This document shows, piece after piece, positions 13,565 through 13,776 of a stretch of DNA of 13,776 bases. The stretch's first letter is position 1; every line of letters starts with the position of its first letter. The translations under genes and the position numbers were made by a program. The DNA is from Ruminococcaceae bacterium UBA1447 (GTDB lineage: Bacteria > Bacillota > Clostridia > Oscillospirales > Acutalibacteraceae): contig DCTF01000062.1 in the NCBI GenBank assembly GCA_002329225.1, positions 27,359-41,134 of the forward strand, read 5' to 3'. The notes beneath the pieces were generated by a model, which had not been told where the DNA came from, did no database searches, and saw only the letters and a list, made by a program, of their open reading frames with translations.

Positions 13565-13776
13565 TTAAAGTAGAATCGCTTCCACTACTTCACCATCTGA
13601 TGCCGATGCTTCCAGCACACGGCCTTGAATCGCTCCACTTACCGTTGCGCTCACCTTGCCGTCCAATGCGCCGTAAAAACTGCCGCCGACAGCGATCGCT
13701 CCGTTAGCCACAACCTTAAACGTGCGCCCGGTCGTCTTTAAATCAACCGTGACCATTTCGTTCAAGTTAGCGGCGG
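13565..13776 (-). CDS. DUF2190-like head decoration protein (5' end beyond window)
   Basis: The frame is open to the window edge and ends at 13565, so only about 70 C-terminal residues are seen. The visible part reads as short strands with GGSFYGALDG in the middle and a closing GRVLEASASDGEVVEAILL. This is close to the usual C-terminal pattern of DUF2190 capsid proteins (GkAleAasaDGdvvrVlL). DUF2190 proteins are usually about 110 residues, so the 5' part is probably missing; the internal TTG 13765 or ATG 13756 are possible starts but would give a truncated domain. It directly precedes the capsid gene by 30 nt, as lambda D precedes E. Role by family: trimer-type decoration that stabilises the head. 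Confidence 0.82.
   Translation of the reverse strand, partial: AANLNEMVTVDLKTTGRTFKVVANGAIAVGGSFYGALDGKVSATVSGAIQGRVLEASASDGEVVEAILL

Overview
The window is a late structural module of a tailed phage or prophage with a lambda-type long non-contractile tail. Every supported gene is on the minus strand, so the operon reads from position 13776 down to 1. The genes are tightly packed, many overlap (ATGA or TGATG junctions), and most have a strong AGGAGG-like ribosome binding site. The order matches lambda D-E-FII-Z-U-V-G-T-H-M-L-K-J almost gene for gene, although the proteins look far diverged. Because the tail tip has L-, K- and J-like proteins, a Gram-negative (diderm) host is likely. I see no host gene, integrase or attachment site, so the host lineage, and whether this is a prophage or a free phage, cannot be decided.

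Head (13776-11092): the C-terminal part of a DUF2190-like decoration protein, the major capsid protein, a GC-rich hairpin just after the capsid gene, then head-tail joining, HK97-gp10/Z-like tail-completion and U-like tail-terminator candidates. Tail tube and assembly (11078-7387): a tail tube protein with an inserted duplicated motif, the G/GT tail assembly chaperone pair, and a tape measure protein of 591 residues. The G/GT pair carries a complete -1 programmed frameshift signal: a Shine-Dalgarno-like element, the slippery heptamer A AAA AAC, and a 10-bp stem 7 nt downstream. Tail tip (7390-2429): M-like protein, L-like protein with four Cys spaced like an iron-sulfur site, an NlpC/P60 hydrolase (K-like, without the JAB domain), and a 1206-residue J-like host-specificity protein whose N-terminus looks like a fused gpI.

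Accessory end (2417-1): five small or unusual genes and one partial enzyme gene follow J on the same transcript. They are two small proteins (one with a possible zinc site), a tail-fibre-like protein, a 241-residue protein with three TDP...VH..ELR repeats and a C-terminal tail very rich in Cys, Trp and Tyr, an unrecognised 131-residue protein, and the first 112 residues of a radical SAM enzyme (CX3CX2C, GGEP) cut by the window edge. Radical SAM enzymes with this kind of N-terminus often modify peptides or proteins. Its placement, translationally coupled behind a Cys-rich candidate tail protein, suggests a phage-encoded system that modifies a virion protein after translation. That is the main candidate for a new system here; it is inference from gene context, not proof.
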